Assembly: GCA_014706295.1 (NCBI GenBank)
Contig: JACSVZ010000007.1
Coordinates: 57,116,975-57,180,974 of the forward strand
DNA: 64,000 bases
Reading direction: 5' to 3'
DNA from: Lycocorax pyrrhopterus obiensis
Lineage: Eukaryota > Chordata > Aves > Passeriformes > Paradisaeidae
A program made the translations under genes and the position numbers. The notes below the pieces were generated by a model. The model saw nothing but the letters and a program-made list of their open reading frames with translations. It made no database searches and was not told the origin of the DNA. Positions within the stretch are counted from its first letter, which is position 1, and each line of letters begins with the position of its first letter. Below are positions 1-11,604 of this stretch, in pieces.

Positions 1-2
1 AA

Positions 3-64
3 GGAGCCTGGTTTGAACTGCACAGCTGGGGTCTCTCTGTGACTCAAACCAGAGAGAAGGCTCC
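3..64. other. Long imperfect hairpin at left edge
   Basis: Three nested complementary arm pairs fold this stretch: GGAGCC (3-8) with GGCTCC (59-64), TGGTTTGA (9-16) with TCAAACCA (44-51), and CACAG (21-25) with CTGTG (37-41). This gives about 19 pairs around an 11-nt loop, with a 7-nt bulge on the 3' side. It could be a small-RNA-type hairpin, a remnant of an inverted-repeat mobile element, or chance. The window edge cuts off the left flank. Confidence 0.4.
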
Positions 65-104
65 AAACACTCCTCAGAGCTAGAAAGAATGCACTGGGGA
101 ATTT

Positions 105-226
105 ACCTCAGCTGGTGTATATCAGCCTGGCTCCATTGACTTCAATTAGTGTGATGTTAAATCTCAGCGTTGACTTCAGTGGGATTACAGTGATTTACAT
201 CAGCCGAGGAGCTAACATTTCACTTT
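105..226. repeat. Possible ancient interspersed repeat relic
   Basis: The stretch contains phrases such as CATTGACTTCAAT, GTGGGATTACAGTGATTTAC and CATCAGC. They resemble an old dispersed repeat I associate with sauropsid genomes (CATTGACTTCA...GATTTACACCAG). I recognise it by pattern only and cannot name the family. No target-site duplication is visible, and the identity to any consensus is low. Confidence 0.3.
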
Positions 227-3182
227 TAAGCAGACTCTTCTGTAGCATCTTCATTAGTGGAAATTCCATATAAAGAAAACGAGACATACTCTCTTCTTAC
301 ATCTCCAACTACCTCCTGTAACGGGTATATCACAAATGCAAGATATAGACTGGCAGCCGACTATAATAAGCTCTGTTTTGCTGCAGTTCAATCTGTGGTT
401 ACAATTACCCTTTCTTTGCTATAAAGATCCAGCTAAAAATTGCTGGAGCCACTCCTTCCCCTTCCTGCCTCTCCCCTTTATTTAACAGCTCTAAACGCAG
501 GTTTTCATAAAGGCACAAGGTTCTTGCCCTTTCCTGTGCATGCACAGCTGGCAATTATTGCTAGCAGCCAGCCTTCCCAATTCCCAGCTCCCTCTTCCTG
601 CCTGTTTTCCCTAAATCTGTAAACACAGGAATAACCATCATTTTGCTGGATACTACACATGTACCCCAGGTTTGAGTTCTACAAGATGCCTAAATCCAGT
701 AAACTGTGAAACAGGCAACGAGACGCCGTGGTCCTCCCACAGGTTGCATTGCCAGTTGTTGCTGGAAAACAACGTGCTGGTTCCTCCCAGATTCTAGATG
801 AGCCACTGCTTGTTAAACAGTGAAAATATTATCTGAAACACACAAATATGGCCTTTTGAGGAATCCGGGGAAGGCATCCATAATTCCTACTTCTAGGTAC
901 CCAATCTCAGTGGTGTGCTTAGACTGCTTTACAGCCAGTGGAGACTTCAGAGACAATTTAAGAGCTAAACCAGGAGTTTACCTCTCCCCGTGGAATATAT
1001 AACATGCCTAAGCTCATAAATTAGGTACCTTTATTAGAAAGCCTTAAGATGGTATAAATATTCTCAAAATATCTGTAAGATCCGTTTCCCCCCTGAACTC
1101 TTTTTATCTCCTGACAACATGAAGCAGAAAAAGTGAGGAACTTTGCTTAGTCCAGGGTTCTCTTAAAATATGAAGACCTTGAGATTTTCACAGCTGTTCA
1201 GCATCAGGTCCTGCTGCCCAGTACCAAAAGCGTGTTTTGGGTGGAATTGTATAAACCATGGACTTCACATTTCCCGGTCAAATTGCAGTGGTTTCAGACT
1301 GATCTAAAATGAGAGGTTGAATGTCTCAGTAAAATTGGCTATTTAAAATCCTTTTTTGAGCCTGAAACAAAGGATTTCATTCCAATGTTGTTTTAAATTT
1401 AAGTTTTGTTACAATTTACCACAATGTTCTAAAGTTTAACACAAAAATGTAGTATTTTAACTTAAAAAGAGATCTCTTATGACTCATTTTAATCTGAAAG
1501 TGTAAGAGACCAAACCTAGCTCTGACTGACAAATATGTCTAGTTTCCTCAAAAATTCATTTTTCAGTAAATAAACAGGATGTTTAAATGAAAAACATGCC
1601 ACTCTAATTTGTGTATCAGTGAAAAATACACACATAAATGTCCCACTATCTTAGTCTGTGCACAAACAGGGATGATTTCCCACCAACTACTGGTCCTCTA
1701 AGGCCTACTTTGAATAACAAAGTTTCTCTGTGACCCAGCCAAATGCCCCTCAGAAGAAGAGCTGATTTAACACAGAGAATGGCAAAATTCATAATCTGTC
1801 ACCTTTTCATAGCTTTTTTATATTCTTGACTGATTTAAGTACAGAACAAAATCACATGTAAGCTCTGGTGTAAAAATACCTCCTTTACTGGGACAGGCTG
1901 TGACTTGGCAACAGGAAAGGTGAAATAATTTCTCCTTGCACACACACTTTACAAGCCATGATGCCTCAGATTCTCCTGTTTCCTTGTTTCCTCTTCTATC
2001 TTCCTACCCTCAAGGGCCTAATACCCAGCCATCCTTTCCTGGAAAATAACAAGAATCATTCTCTCCATGGATACAAACCTCTCCTTTCTGGTAATTAAAC
2101 AATATTTTCAACTTAATGGAATGCGAAAGATGGATTAAAACTGACCGTGGAAGGAAATAAAAGTGCACACACTACTTAGAAGTTTTGAAAAGCATAGTTC
2201 TATATGAAAAGGTTCATGTTCCCCTAATGAAGTTTGTTCCTTCTTTTATGTATTTGTACAGCAGTTCTCATCTCAGAATATTGGGGTTTAAGACTCACTT
2301 TCCAGTTTTTGGTCATCTCCTACAGAGCTGTTAAGCCCAAGAAAACGATTTTTATGTCAAGAATGACTTTTGTCTGGAGTGTTTCCTAGGTAGTTGATGG
2401 GTGGATGAATTTAGTTTTCTGGGAAAATGTCACTGAAATATCAGATATGCTGCCCACTTTGGTTGTTATTGTTTCATTGTTAATATTTATTTATTTACCC
2501 TGTAAGCTTCCAGTTTTCAGGACCTTCCCTCCTTCCCTCCTCCTCCTCCCACAGATCTCACAGATTTTTCCTCTAGTTTTGCATCATGGCACTTTCCAGT
2601 CGTGGTTTGCATAACACACTCCTACTCTGCTGTGTTTCTAAGCTTCAAACTAAAGTAATTTTAATTTTAGCCATACAACTGAATTTAGCTCTTCTGAAGG
2701 TCTTTAAGTTAAACGGAAGTGGGACATTTTGGCCTTCTTGCAAGACAGTGAGCTGCAAGTGACATCAAGAACTGTCATTTAGCAGCTGCGTCTGAAAAAT
2801 AAAGAATATGGAATTATGATTAAAATTGTCAGAGACCAGGGAGAGAGGAGGCATTTTTGACACGAGAGAGTTGTCAGTTCGTAAAAAATCACAGCAGAGG
2901 AGAAGGAAAGTTCTGGGCAGCCGCTCTGAAGTGAGATACTGACCTACAGGAGCAGCTTAAAAATCGTGCAAATTTTGTAATTCTAGTTCCTCTTACTTCT
3001 CCTTATAATTCTACTTCCTCTTACTTGTCTTTTGAGTAGCTAAATATAGATTCTATTTCCAGGTTTTGAGAGAGAGAAGGAACTCAGACTCTTGGATGGT
3101 CACATGACTCCAGGAAGTTGGGATTCAAGAAAAAATATTAGATCTTTTGACAAATCACGTGGGTATTGACTCAAGTACAGGT
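227..3182. other. Gene-free stretch, no recognised elements
   Basis: No open frame here looks like a protein, and none has supporting splice signals. Composition is AT-rich around 1340-1640 and 2640-2830. A pyrimidine tract ending in CAG at about 2524-2553 looks like a splice acceptor, but no protein-like frame follows it. Confidence 0.6.
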
Positions 3183-3291
3183 TGAACAGTGCCCTGAGCA
3201 ACCTGATCTAGTGGGGGATGTCCCTGACCATGGTGGAAGGAGCTCGGAACTACACGATCGCTGTCCCAGACTGTTCTAAGATCTGTGATTC
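3183..3291 (+). mobile_element. CR1 LINE 3'-end fragment
   Basis: The order GAGCAACCTGATCTAGTGGG, GGATGTCCCTG, CCATGG, then GGAACTACACGAT and a terminal GATCTGTGATT follows the avian CR1 3' untranslated region. The copy is strongly 5'-truncated and has diverged in the segment before the terminal octamers (3262-3285). It has no coding capacity. Confidence 0.7.
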
Positions 3292-6200
3292 CCCCACTCA
3301 CTGGAAGTGCAGCCTCGCAGAGCTCTGAAAGAGCTACATTATAACAGCAATGAAGCAAAGGAAATTGTTCTACTCTTCGTATTTTCTAACCTGAAAAGGA
3401 GTGGAGGAAGCCCAAAGGCTTCTCCCCTTAAAAATGACTTGTTCTTTAAGGTCTCTTCTCTTTCTCAGTCTTACATCTCCCCTCTTTTGACTCCTTTCTT
3501 AATTTCTTTTTTTCTTTCTCTTTTTCAGTCATCGCACTCCGAGTTGAAAAGTGATGCTTTTCCTGCTGCCCAAGGTCCCATCCCAGGGAGCCAAGGGCAA
3601 CTCCTGCTGCCATCACCAGACCTTCCCAACAACTCTGGTAGAGCCTGTGGCCATGCCCTTAACCTCCCTCTCCCTGTAATAAATCTTAATGACCTTCTGC
3701 GTTTACTTTGACAGAGAAATAAGGGATGCTCATCATTAGGTAGATTTTTTTCCAAATATTGGCTTCACCCTATTGACAGTTTTATCTGTATTTGGCAGGC
3801 CTGTAATTATATGAGAAGTTAATATAAACTCTGTTTCTAAGGTTATATATGGAACATTTACCTAGGAGCTGGAGAGTGGTAACCCAATGAATTGCATGAA
3901 ACTAATAACAACACTAAGGTTTTGTACACATCTCAAATATCTCTCCCTGCCATGTCAAATGTTTTAAAATTCTTGATCATTAATTTTTTTATTAAAGAGT
4001 GCCCATTCAAAAAATCTTTTCTCTTTCTTTAATCCTTGCCTCTGTGTTCCCTATTCAACACTTTTAATGGCCTTTTTTCTAATACCGCATTCACCTCAAG
4101 TGACATTAAGCTGATGTAATAGAACCATTTTAATCAGTAACAATCAATTTTATTACTATGAAAACCTTAGGGACAGAACATTAAATACATACCATGTAAT
4201 TAGTTTTGATAAAACAAGCCTTCATCTTAGCAAATCAAATATAATGAAAAGGAAATTTAACAGCTATAAAAATCTATGGCACAAAGTAGGTGTGAGTATG
4301 CATTCTATATGCACAGCAGCATAGCATCCTGTTTCATTTCGTCCACACACGTAATCCATGTGAAGGCAAAGATGAATTCTGGAAAGACTTTGGAAATGAA
4401 GGAATGCCCCAAACGTTCTTTTATTGATAATATCTGCTTTAATTGCTTTGTTTATAAGCTACATGAGTGGTTGAATCTTAGAAGAGAGTTCAGCCTGCAA
4501 GGAGGCTGCAAAAGCACTTACTGAATGCACTTATTGATGCAATGAAACCAAGATGAAAAGCAGGACTGAGGAAAGCAGAGTAAATATCCACTACCCAGCT
4601 AGTGATAAAACCAGAGTTTCTACCTGTGCATTTATTCACAGGGTAATTAATATCTGACATGGTTCTGCATCCTCTGTGCCACTAAGGCTGGAAGTATTTA
4701 CAAACAACCATTAGTCCTGTGTCAGGAGAGCAGGCTGGGCACATAACAGTCTCCCCCGTAGGCACAGACCAATATTTCTCCAGCAACCAGGAATTCCAAC
4801 TGAGGTCACAAGCAGCATGAAGGCACTTTATTCTGTTCCTTACAACGACCATGTTCTTGTGCAGATCATGATATTCCTCGAGCAGGAACACTTAATAGGA
4901 CTGAGGGGATTTGGTGACGAATTTTTCTTTTTCATTAGCCAGGGATTGTTTTGTTTGAAATTATTTGGAAAATATAAATAATGTTTCCACACTTAGTAAT
5001 GGTCCACTGGGGGCATATTTAAGTTGCAATTCATCAGCCTGGAGTTTTACCACACAGAGCGTAACACGAGCTAAAGAAACAGTCACTGAGACACCATCTT
5101 TCCAGCCAGGATACAGCAGTCTTCTACTCCAGCTTTCTCTCCTTCATTTCTTGGCCAGATGACCTCCTGGTCCTTGGGAAAGACTCAATTCATTTTTCAG
5201 ATAGCCATTAAGATTACTTCATACTATTCCACCCCAGGGGAACTGAAGAGCTGCACCAAAATCCAGAACAATTGACAGTATTTTCTTCTCAACAGAAAAT
5301 TGGATTTTCTACTAAGCTTAAAATCTCTTCAAGGAAACTAGATTGCTTCAGAAAGTCTTCTGATTCTAAATCAGTTTTCCCAGAGCAGATTTTGATTCAA
5401 TATTTTCAAGGGGTTCTCATCAAAAAACCTAAAACTTCAAAACCAAAAATCCTTGCAACTTCCCAGGAAAAGTTCTTCACTAAATTCTGCCTGTAAAAAT
5501 TACAAGTATTTACTACTTTCCTCAACTCTTGCAACATAAAAACAAGGCATTTCCTAACTAGTTCTACTCAAGCATTTTCAGGTCCTGGTTTGTCTCACTC
5601 TTGCCCACATAAATCAGGAACCACACCATAGCCAAGAGGCTGTATCTATATCTGATGGAACCCTTCACAGTTTGTCAAAAATATCCCCTGCAGAAACCAA
5701 GGAATCTGATGCAATGGAAACCCTGTGGCCCAAGAACTGAGGAAATACACCTGAGTTTGGGGAACTGCAACCAGTGTGGAGTTCCAGGTTTGGGAATGAC
5801 TCATGAGATGGGTGGTGTCAGGGTTGAGGATGGGGTTTCCTGAGGTCCTGGATCTGGGGCATGGCATCCAGCACATCACTCCAGGGCAGAGGAGCCTTGT
5901 CTCCAAGTCATGGCCATGGGATGGGACTTGGGACCTTCAGAGTCAGAGGTTCCAAATGGCCTCACCAGCTGCTGGCCCAGCCCTGGGCTAGATCCCTTCT
6001 GCAGGTTGCCCCAAAGTTGGTGGTCCTGGGACAGCAGACCAGCAGCCCAAGAGGATTGGTCTCTGATGGAGAGCTGGGACTGTGAAAGCCTGACTGGCAC
6101 TGGCACCAGTCCAGCCACAATTCCTGAGACACAGAGCAGCTGCTACCAGCAGCAAAACTGACAAGATCATCGATTTCTCTGAGAAGCTGCGGCATCTGGG

Positions 6201-7789
6201 GAGCAGATTTCATTTCGGAAACGCTGTGTGTTGATGTGTCTAAAACAGTCTTTTCTTAGGTTTTCTGGTTCATGTGAAGTAAAGAGGAAGGCTTGTTTTA
6301 GACTGAGAGGGAAAAAAAACCCACCACAGTTTTCTGCCACCTGGAAACCCTGGGGGTTTAGCTGTCTATATTTGGCACAGTCTCTGTCTGATGAAGGAAA
6401 AGGATTGGGCTGAGAATCCTGCAGGATCAGCCTGACCCATCCTTTTGCTGTGCCTTATTATCCTTTTGACTGGGGTTGCTCACAGCCTCGTGTAGGCCAG
6501 GTCAGCTCCACCCAGTGGGATGCGCATCCTCATCCTCAGCCTTGTATTTCGCTGAACTAATGGTGACTCATGCACAGGGACAAAATTTTCCCAAGTCATT
6601 GCAAGTCTCACAAGCCAAAAATAAATGTTCAAAAGACACGTTTGACACTCAAAACTGAATCCTCTATTCAAGGTGACCTTGCAGGTTTTATTAATGCTTT
6701 GATCACCTCCGTGTCTATGAAATGACATGATTTGATTACCATGTGTTACATCCTTGCATTTACTCATACCTCAGAGGGTCTAATTTGTGCCTCTGATGTA
6801 TTTCTGAAGCAATTTCTATGGAAATATATTTTTTAAATTCCTTTAAGTGTATAAATTGTATTATTAATTCAACATACTACTTTTGCTTCATTGTCCTTTT
6901 TTTTTCCTTTCCTTGCTGTTAGAATACGTGAGAGGAAATTCAAGCTGATGAGCCAGTAGGAATGTATCACCTCTTCATTTCACTGAAAGAAACATTCTGT
7001 TTCCAATCTGGACCATGTAAAGATAAGTGTTTAAATTCCTGCAGTTTGATACTTCAGGATGAAAATCCTGGTTTTGCCAAAGTCAGTAGCAAAATTCTTA
7101 CTGATTTGATTGGGGTGGAATCAAACCTAGATAGTGACGACAAGGCACCTCTGTTCAGCACGTTGGTCCCTCCTGTTATCTGTGCAACACATGGAGTTTG
7201 TTGATAACTTAATAGGAATAAAATATTCATTGACATTTTTTATGTGTGTCTGCATATGCACTGCAGCTGGATGAACAAGTCATCATTCCAGGATCCTAAC
7301 TTTTTGTCTGATCACAAATTACCAGCCAAGGCAGTGATTTTCATCACTTTTATTCTATTTTTCCTAAATGTGCAATGGATCAGCTTAGGAATGCAAGCTG
7401 CATTTTGTAACTAGCTCACAAATAGCCTGTTCATGTCTGCCTTGATCCAAGAGAGAACTTAAACCTGTCCCCAGAAGGAGTTACATAAGATTTAAAATAT
7501 TTCCTTGCATAGTGACCCATGTGTGCTGGCTGGACACAACAACTCACGCATCCCAGCTTCACTAACAGACCTCACAGTTCCCTCACGGGATCCAAGAATG
7601 GAAAAGTTGTACAGGGAAGAGGGGTAACCCGTCTCCATCAATGGACTACAGCAGATATGTAGGGGAGAGTTCTAAAACAGGGCACTGACACACTTCAAGA
7701 ACACTTCCCTGATCACCAGCAGCCTGAGGCTCAGACCTCCAGCAGCGAAGGGCCTTGGGGTGCTTCGCTGGTGTTTACTAAATCTGCGT
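3292..7789. other. Gene-free stretch, no recognised elements
   Basis: Pyrimidine-rich sequence at about 3480-3530 and AT-rich sequence at 3780-4260 and 6780-6910. A slightly GC-richer interval (about 5690-6170) carries many overlapping short open frames on both strands, which points to low stop density rather than coding. I could name no repeat family here. Confidence 0.55.
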
Positions 7790-7905
7790 GCATTTCTTCC
7801 CCATTAACTTGTCCAGCCTCCCCATAAGCTCATATGAACTCCCAGCAACCAGAACATCCTGCAGCAAGGAGTTCCTCAGTTTCACATCACATTACAGGAG
7901 AAGAC
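7790..7905 (-). mobile_element. CR1-type LINE fragment, diverged
   Basis: CATTAACTTGTCCAGCCTCC (from 7802), then CATATGAACTCCCAGCA, ACATCCTGCAGCAAGGAGTT and CCTCAGTTTCACATCACATT follow the reverse complement of a CR1 3' region (the block usually reading as a request for 'ACATCCTGTGGCAAxGAGTTCC'). Orientation is therefore minus. Both ends fade out, so the limits are approximate. It is an old copy with no coding capacity. Confidence 0.55.
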
Positions 7906-8695
7906 ACTGACTTTTGCTACCCAAACAGGATGTGAACAGACAAGGCCTTTTAAAAAAATCTTAGGAAATAGTTCAGACTCTTGAATAGAAAAGGTTGTTG
8001 TTTCTTTGCCAGAGCAGTAGAAATAACACACTGTCAAAGGTGAGGGACACTGCATGATCCCAACTTTGTCACTGCCCAGGGGTAGATACATGCTCTCACT
8101 CTTTCCTTATAAACTCCCCAAGTTACAAGTAAATTTCAGACAGGCCACAGCATCATCTGTTGTACAAACACTCTCATGGATAATTATTTACTGTATATTT
8201 GCTACAATTCTGCTTTCTGCAGAAATTATGGAGGGATAAAATCTCACTTTCTCATCTGTTCACAAACAAACCAATAAGCAAGGCTGCAATTGCAGCCACT
8301 AGAAAATCAATCACTGACATTTCAGTTGGTTTAGCTCATTTGGAAGGACATACATGGATATATTTGTGCTGTATTTGCCTAATTCTAATACACATTCACG
8401 TGCCTGTATATATTTCCATGTCAAGATGCAGTAATTAGATCTACAAAATACAAACAGCCCGGGTTTTATGGTGTTCTTCCTCCCTTCCTCCCCAGCACTC
8501 CTACACCAGTAACTAGAAATAAATACACAGCAACATGAGAAAATGGGGGAAGGGAAGGCTTTAAAAATGAGCTACCGATTTCTGCGTGGAGGGGCTGGTT
8601 AGGGTACTACCAAACCCTCTCAGGGAAAACTTGCTAAGTGGATTTACTATACCAAGGTGACCCGACATGCTACTCCTTAATTACTAGTATGTGAT

Positions 8696-8707
8696 GTGAC
8701 ATGTCAC
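8696..8707. other. Perfect 12-bp palindrome GTGACATGTCAC
   Basis: The sequence equals its own reverse complement. The central ACATGT core resembles a p53-family half site, and a second similar core (GACATGCT) lies about 30 bp upstream at 8664. That spacing is longer than a classical p53 element, so function is uncertain. Confidence 0.3.
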
Positions 8708-9111
8708 AGCACATCTGTCGTGGCACTGTGATATAATTCTGTCTCCAGCCAGCACCACCCTAAAAGAGCAGTTTTCACAATAGATGTTACCTCCCTCTGG
8801 AAACAGGATTCAAAGGAACAATGGTTTTGGCTTCATCCTGGGTGAAACAGCAAAGGGAAAGGGTAATACCTACACAGCACCTTTATTATGTGGAATTTAG
8901 CTGGGACTTAAGAAATGTGATGAGCTAAACACTTTTGATAGCCGAAGCACTTAGGTTTTCAAATTAGCCATGTTTGTTTAAGAAAGATCTTCAAATAAAA
9001 CTGGGATGAATTGCCTTCTCCTGATCAGAATCCAGTGTCATTCATTTTCCCTTAAAACAAAGAGACATGGCAGGATTGGAGGGAACTGCTGCAAGCATGT
9101 CCAAAACCCAA

Positions 9112-9137
9112 GTGTGTCTGTGTCTGTGTCTGTGTGT
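9112..9137 (+). repeat. TGTGTC hexamer microsatellite
   Basis: About four copies of a TGTGTC/TGTCTG unit occur in tandem, ending in TGTGTG. It is a short simple repeat with no other feature attached. Confidence 0.75.
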
Positions 9138-9836
9138 TTACTAGTAGACAAAGAAATTATTATTGGAAAACAGCTCTTGCTTTTTAAAGGCAATCTGGCT
9201 TGTGAACCCTTCCACCAGGAATCAATATGCAAATGCTGATACAGATGTTACCTAAGGTACAAGCCAGATGAAAGCAATGTTTGCAAAACTCGACTCCACT
9301 TTTTGGCAAAGGTGCTGATGGTGGAGAGGGATTAAAAATAAGTAGGGCATAATAATTCCAGCATGAAACTCCACTCCTTACGGGTAGTGCAACAACCCAC
9401 ATAGAAGATTGCTGAAATGCTGAAACCAGCTAGACTGGCAGGGCTGATGGGGAAATGGAGTCCATCACACTGAGACTTCAAACAGGGTCAGATAGCACGG
9501 GGATCTGCAGGCTGGGGCAGGGAAGGTAAGAGGATAGCAGAAGATCGGATACCAGTGACTTTGTAGCTGGCCTGCTGCCAGCAGAGAGGGCAGAGGAAGA
9601 AAAGGACACAGTAAAGGAGAAGAGGGAAGGCATTGTCCAACAGGAAAATGCATTACTTGGGTTCCTTCTGTGCCCTGGAGGCTGTCATTCAAGCTACTTC
9701 AGTACCTGCAGAATGCAAAAGAAAAGGTGACACTAGTGTTTTAGTTGTCTGGTTGGTCTAGCTATAGTTAAGGCTTCTTTGCTTGATATTTAGTAAGTCT
9801 GGTCTGAATCCCCAGTGCTTTTAACATCATAGACCT

Positions 9837-9895
9837 GATATGGTTGGACTAGATGTTCCTGAAGGCCTCTTTCAGCCTTGATGATCCTGTGATAA
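9837..9895 (+). mobile_element. CR1 LINE 3'-terminal fragment
   Basis: GATATGGTTGGACTAGATG, followed by CCTGAAGGCCTCTTTCAGCC and a terminal TTGATGATCCTGTGAT, is the classic CR1 3' end on the plus strand. Only about 60 bp is clear. Upstream sequence (9740-9836) may be further diverged CR1, but I cannot show it. Confidence 0.75.
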
Positions 9896-11496
9896 CTGCA
9901 CACAAACGGTGTCAAAGAAGCAATACACCATCCACTTCCACCAGAAGATTGTTTGCATCCCAACAGATTCCATATTCTGAGTCATAAGATGGACTCTGGA
10001 GACATTTTCCCCAGTAAAACTATCCTTTATAGGTCTTCTCCTGTTGCAGCCCCAGAGGTGAGAGAATGAGGGAGGTTTTCATGAAGAGATGTCTTTGAAA
10101 AATAAAATTAAATAAATAAATCTCACACACAGATGCAGCCGGAAAAAGCCCTGCAGCTCATCTTCAGGTCTGAGACAGAAGAAAAAACTTCAGGCTAAAA
10201 AGATTCTGAGACAAATGTCCCAAGATTCACTTAATTGTAGGAATTGCCTTGCCAGCCACTCTTTGATAAATGCACGACAGTACTCAAAGCTGCCTGAATG
10301 ACAAGCTATATTAAAAGGTAAAAGGTGAGAGAAATTTAGACTACTAAAAAAAAATAAATCTCACTCATATTAAGCAATCCTCCTTTCGAGCTGGAGGTCT
10401 TTTACACCAAAGTGTTCCCAGCAGCTTTTGCAGGGAGTAAGAATTGGGCCCGTTGCCTTTTAAACAAGGTGTCAAGAAATAAATGTACATTGTATCTTTT
10501 ATGTTTCTTCTCTCATTGTTCATATAATAATGAGCAGACGCTGTCACAGGACCCAGAAGATTACATTTCCCATCTGTTACAGACAGCACAGAGCAATGGC
10601 TTTACATTACCATGTAGGGTTCAGGACCTGTGTTCACAAAAGTCTATTAGGAATGCACACTGACAGGAGATTCCAATTAAGCAGCAGAGGAAAAGGGGAA
10701 AAAAGCTGGAAAAAAGACTGCAAAAGTTTGGCTTTGAGTCTTAATTTCCTGGAAAACTAGAATGCTTTGGGCTGGTTCTTCTCCAGGTGAAAATGCAGAG
10801 CTCTCTGCACGGTAAGAACGGCATCAAGAATGAGGGCAGACACGTGGCTGGGCACTATTGTCCAAGAGAAATGAAAATCAGCCTCTTGTGTGACTTTGCG
10901 CGGAAAAGTCAATGAAACTTATCGACTGATTTAGTTCACCTAAACAGGAAGGTCAGGGACTCTGCTCAGAGATGGCTGAGTTTGGATCACACCTGGTAAA
11001 CAGGAAGGGCAGGGACCAGTGTGACAAGCCCAAATTGGGTATGCTGGAAACCAGCGAGCAAAACAGCAACAGGATGGGTCTGTCACTGCTTCGCAGGATA
11101 CCTTATCCAACACAAGTCCCAGGAGGACAGGTGACCCGAAAAGCATGAACTCTAACACACAGCCTATGATACTCATCTCCTCCTTTAGTTTCTAGGCCAC
11201 CATGACAAGGCTGACCCTTTGTCCTGCTCTTGAAAGGAAACTGTCTCAGGAAGAGTCTCTGACATCAGCTCTGTTTCAGCTTTATTCGCAAACACCAGCT
11301 AAAGATCAAAATCCCCCCTTTTTCTTCCCTTTTTTCGTGCATCTTCTCCTTTTCACTTTTTATGTATTCTCTAGCTTTTCTTTAATGTTCTGTTTAGCAA
11401 ATAAAATAAAAAGCATCTAGTTTAGATGGCCACCTCTGGTCATTCTCCAAAGCTACTGTGAGTTCGTGAGATGCAGGCAATATCCGGACATAGCAC
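9896..11496. other. Gene-free stretch
   Basis: It includes a short AAAT-type simple repeat (10101-10120) and A-rich sequence near 10345-10360. No convincing exon or repeat family is visible. Confidence 0.55.
10101..10120 (+). repeat. Short AAAT/AAAAT simple repeat
   Basis: AATAAAATTAAATAAATAAA is a short, impure A/T tetranucleotide run. Confidence 0.6.
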
Positions 11497-11604
11497 TTGA
11501 AGGCGTGATTCAATGGTGAACATGGTTGTGGCACTGGGCTGGCACTTGGGCTTGGTCATCTTAATGCTCTTTTCCAACCTTAACAATCCTAGGATTCTAT
11601 GATA
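11497..11604 (+). mobile_element. CR1 LINE 3'-end fragment
   Basis: The element runs from TTGAAGGCGTGATTCAATGG through GTGAACATGGTTGTGGCACT and GGTCATCTTAATGCTCTTTT to CCAACCTTAACAATCC, and it ends in GGATTCTATGATAT. All are CR1 3' UTR landmarks in order, including the terminal ATTCTATG octamer. It is 5'-truncated and non-coding. Confidence 0.85.

Larger units (their letters stand above)
7906..9836. other. Gene-free stretch with two small simple motifs
   Basis: No protein-like frame is visible. The interval contains a 12-bp perfect palindrome (8696-8707) and a TGTGTC hexamer array (9112-9137), both listed separately. The remainder is anonymous and moderately AT-rich. Confidence 0.55.

Noticed and set aside
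5640..6215. Cluster of eight or more short overlapping frames
   Set aside because: Frames lie on both strands and in several phases. The interval is simply GC-richer.
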